NCBI RefSeq assembly: GCF_018139145.2
Contig: NC_059485.1
Location: 16,243,698 to 16,307,697, forward strand
Direction of reading: 5' to 3'
Source of the DNA: Gymnogyps californianus
Lineage: Eukaryota > Chordata > Aves > Accipitriformes > Cathartidae
Length of the DNA: 64,000 bases
The notes under the pieces are model-generated. The model saw only the letters and a list, made by a program, of their open reading frames with translations, did no database searches and had not been told where the DNA came from. The position numbers and the translations under genes were made by a program. Every line of letters begins with the position of its first letter. Position 1 is the stretch's first letter. Shown in pieces: positions 62,075-64,000 of this stretch.

Positions 62075-64000
62075 GGTTTGTAAGAAACTTGCACTGAACA
62101 GAAAACTTCATACAGCAAAACAGGTCAATACTGTTATATTACTCAGTGGCAATTCATATGAGAGTTCTAAAACATTATACTTGTCAGAGCCTTTAAAAAT
62201 ATTTACCCCCCCTCTCATAAATGGGGATAGAGGCACAGAGTGACAGAAGTTCACAGTAAGGACAGGAAGAGACCTGTCTCCTGAAGTGAACTTTAATATT
62301 TTATACTTATTTAAATATAAGAATTCTTAGCCTGTTTCCAAAGTCAAGATTTAATATCTGGTTGAGTCACTTCCACTTTTTTCATTGCTTCTTTCTTGCT
62401 TCCTCCTCCAGCACTGCCAGAGAACCCTCATACTCTTTTGGGGTTTTCTTTGAAAGCACTCATTCTCTGAAGACTTGGTAGAGAATGGAAAGGTGGGGAG
62501 AAAAGAGAATTCTACTTTTGTTCTTTATGTGCTGCTAAATTATAGTGCCTGGGGGACAGTTATGTGATGCAAATTAACACTGATGGGAATTATGGGGCTG
62601 TAGTCTTCCACAAGTTTGAGAGTTTAATACTTAACATATATTTTATCATAAGTTCTGGTGTTATTTTTTATTATTCCATATTTTCCCTTGACATCAAAGC
62701 TCAGATAAAGCAAATCTAGTAAAACGTGTAGATAATGATATTTCACCTCAGTTTTACAGACTAACTACCATAAAGGGTATATACCCTGGCGTGGAAAAGG
62801 GAATGTACAAATATCAGAGAAACTTAGAAATTCTCTGAAGGTAAACCAAAGGGAAAAAGGAACACTCTTTTCCCAGTAGCATCACAATAAAGCAACCCAA
62901 TCAAGTGCTTGATCACTACAAAACAGTAGTCTTAAAAGTTTTTAACAATTTGTAACCTCATCTAGCTCCACTGAAACTAAAATCCTCTCTTCTCAAATAC
63001 TCCCATATGTCAGATCCTTTCTGACTGCATGTAAACTCATCAGATGCAACACCGAAATCCTGGTATTCCCTCCATCACTTCCTGGGTAAATGCCCTTACG
63101 GCTGGGACTATTAAAGACAGACATCTCAAAGATGGTGTCAAGGAACAGCAAGGGGTCGAGCACAATAACACAGCGGAGGCAGTGGCTGCAATGACACATT
63201 TAAAGGAAGGTAGATTTCCCAATGCTTAAGACACAGGGTCCCAGTTTGAGCCTGGACCTGAGGTCACCTAACAGCTAGTGTCTGAATAATTCTAAGGAAG
63301 AGACTAATTATTTGTTCAGACGGTGTCTCAGGGCAGCTGAAACAAGTAGCTCGAGATCTGGCTTAAACGGCTACAAATCCCCAAATTCCAGTCCCAGAGT
63401 TTGTTAGCTATGAGATACTCTGACTGAAACATAGTGTGTCCAGGAGTAGTAAGGTACAGACTACTTGTTAGTATAAATTAAACAGTTTGACTGAAGGAGA
63501 CATTCATATAGCTCCTTTGCTCATCCTCATACACTATTTTGTCTAAAATGCAGTAGATCATGTACTGAAATGGTGTTCAAGAGAAAGATGGATGTGGCTT
63601 AGTGGACTATCCCTGCTATTAAAGTACTATAGGAGTACTGTGTTTGTACAGATACTATGAACAATGAAAGAAACAAAATATGTTTTGAGAAAAGGTCATG
63701 TGAACTGAAGCATTAGTAGCTATGGAACAGTAGCAAAACACAAATACAACTTGCAAACCTTATGTCCTGCTTTTAGAGACTTACACCAGCATTGGTACTC
63801 AAGGCTAAAGCTAGTCTAAGAAATGGGACTTTACCATCTGCTGCAAGTGAACTTGAACCCTGTTAAAATGAGCCTTTTCCATGGTGCGTTACTAATTCTC
63901 ACTGACACATCACCTTCCACTGCCATTTGCTTTAGTTTAAATTGGGAATCAAGCTTTCAGATCAAAATGGCAAATGTAATTCCACTGCTCTGATACAAAT
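62075..64000. other. Upstream sequence without recognisable features
   Basis: AT-rich single-copy-looking DNA. Open frames on both strands at about 63.0-63.2 kb overlap each other and show no splice context or recognisable peptide. Nothing else is supported. Confidence 0.5.

Noticed and set aside
1..64000. tRNA, rRNA, snoRNA or CRISPR features
   Set aside because: No tRNA A/B boxes with a cloverleaf, no rRNA-like sequence and no regularly spaced repeats were seen. Small RNAs in introns cannot be excluded by eye.

Overview
The window looks like a piece of a bird nuclear genome. It is AT-rich and intron-dominated. It carries a solo LTR with the avian TGTCCTGGTTTCGGCTGGG-type start, degraded CR1 LINE pieces, and two compact CpG-rich islands. 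There is no operon structure, no rRNA or tRNA, and no CRISPR. Almost every long open frame in the six-frame view is chance or a shadow.

Reading the minus strand for splice sites, codons and phase gives one large protein-coding gene that nearly fills positions 52.0 kb down to about 0.1 kb. Exon 1 lies in a CpG island (51.72-52.03 kb) and ends in a perfect GTAAGT donor. About 29 downstream exons were found by eye at 50.40, 49.59, 44.48, 41.05, 40.14, 38.61, 37.58, 37.28, 36.92, 35.35, 34.49, 34.21, 34.00, 32.92, 32.27, 29.41, 26.40, 20.55, 17.24, 14.75, 11.17, 8.93, 8.50, 8.12 (possible cassette), 7.45, 6.60, 5.93, 2.39 and 0.78 kb. Every junction in this chain keeps phase. The joined frame is about 805 codons from an ATG split across the exon 1/2 junction to a TAG at 680-682, and two AATAAA signals follow near 0.1 kb. 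I do not recognise the protein. It has a charged, NLS-like central exon and a Lys/Arg-rich C-terminus, with no transmembrane segments I would insist on. The large exons (2, 3, 4, 5, 7, 15, 21, 22, 24, 26, 27) are well supported. The 25-55 nt exons between 40 and 20 kb are individually weak. They were chosen partly because their phases fit, so an RNA alignment is needed to confirm them.

Mobile and repeated DNA: a plus-strand solo LTR (6616-7197) ends 14 bp upstream of the acceptor of the 6.60 kb exon, so that intron's branch-point and pyrimidine region now lie inside antisense LTR. A 46-bp fragment of the same LTR end sits at 33.16 kb. Relics of CR1-type elements lie at 27.67-27.80 kb (reverse transcriptase), 52.04-52.36 kb (SGNH/esterase-like ORF, right beside the promoter island) and 53.74-53.96 kb (3' end). 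Short tandem duplications lie at 29.70, 30.26 and 61.14 kb.

Upstream of the gene, 52.4-64.0 kb is mostly featureless. The exception is a second CpG island (61.55-62.07 kb) built from about three tandem copies of a roughly 190-200 bp GC-rich unit that also makes up the exon 1 island. It ends in its own minus-strand donor in the same phase as exon 1, so it may be a duplicated alternative first exon and promoter.
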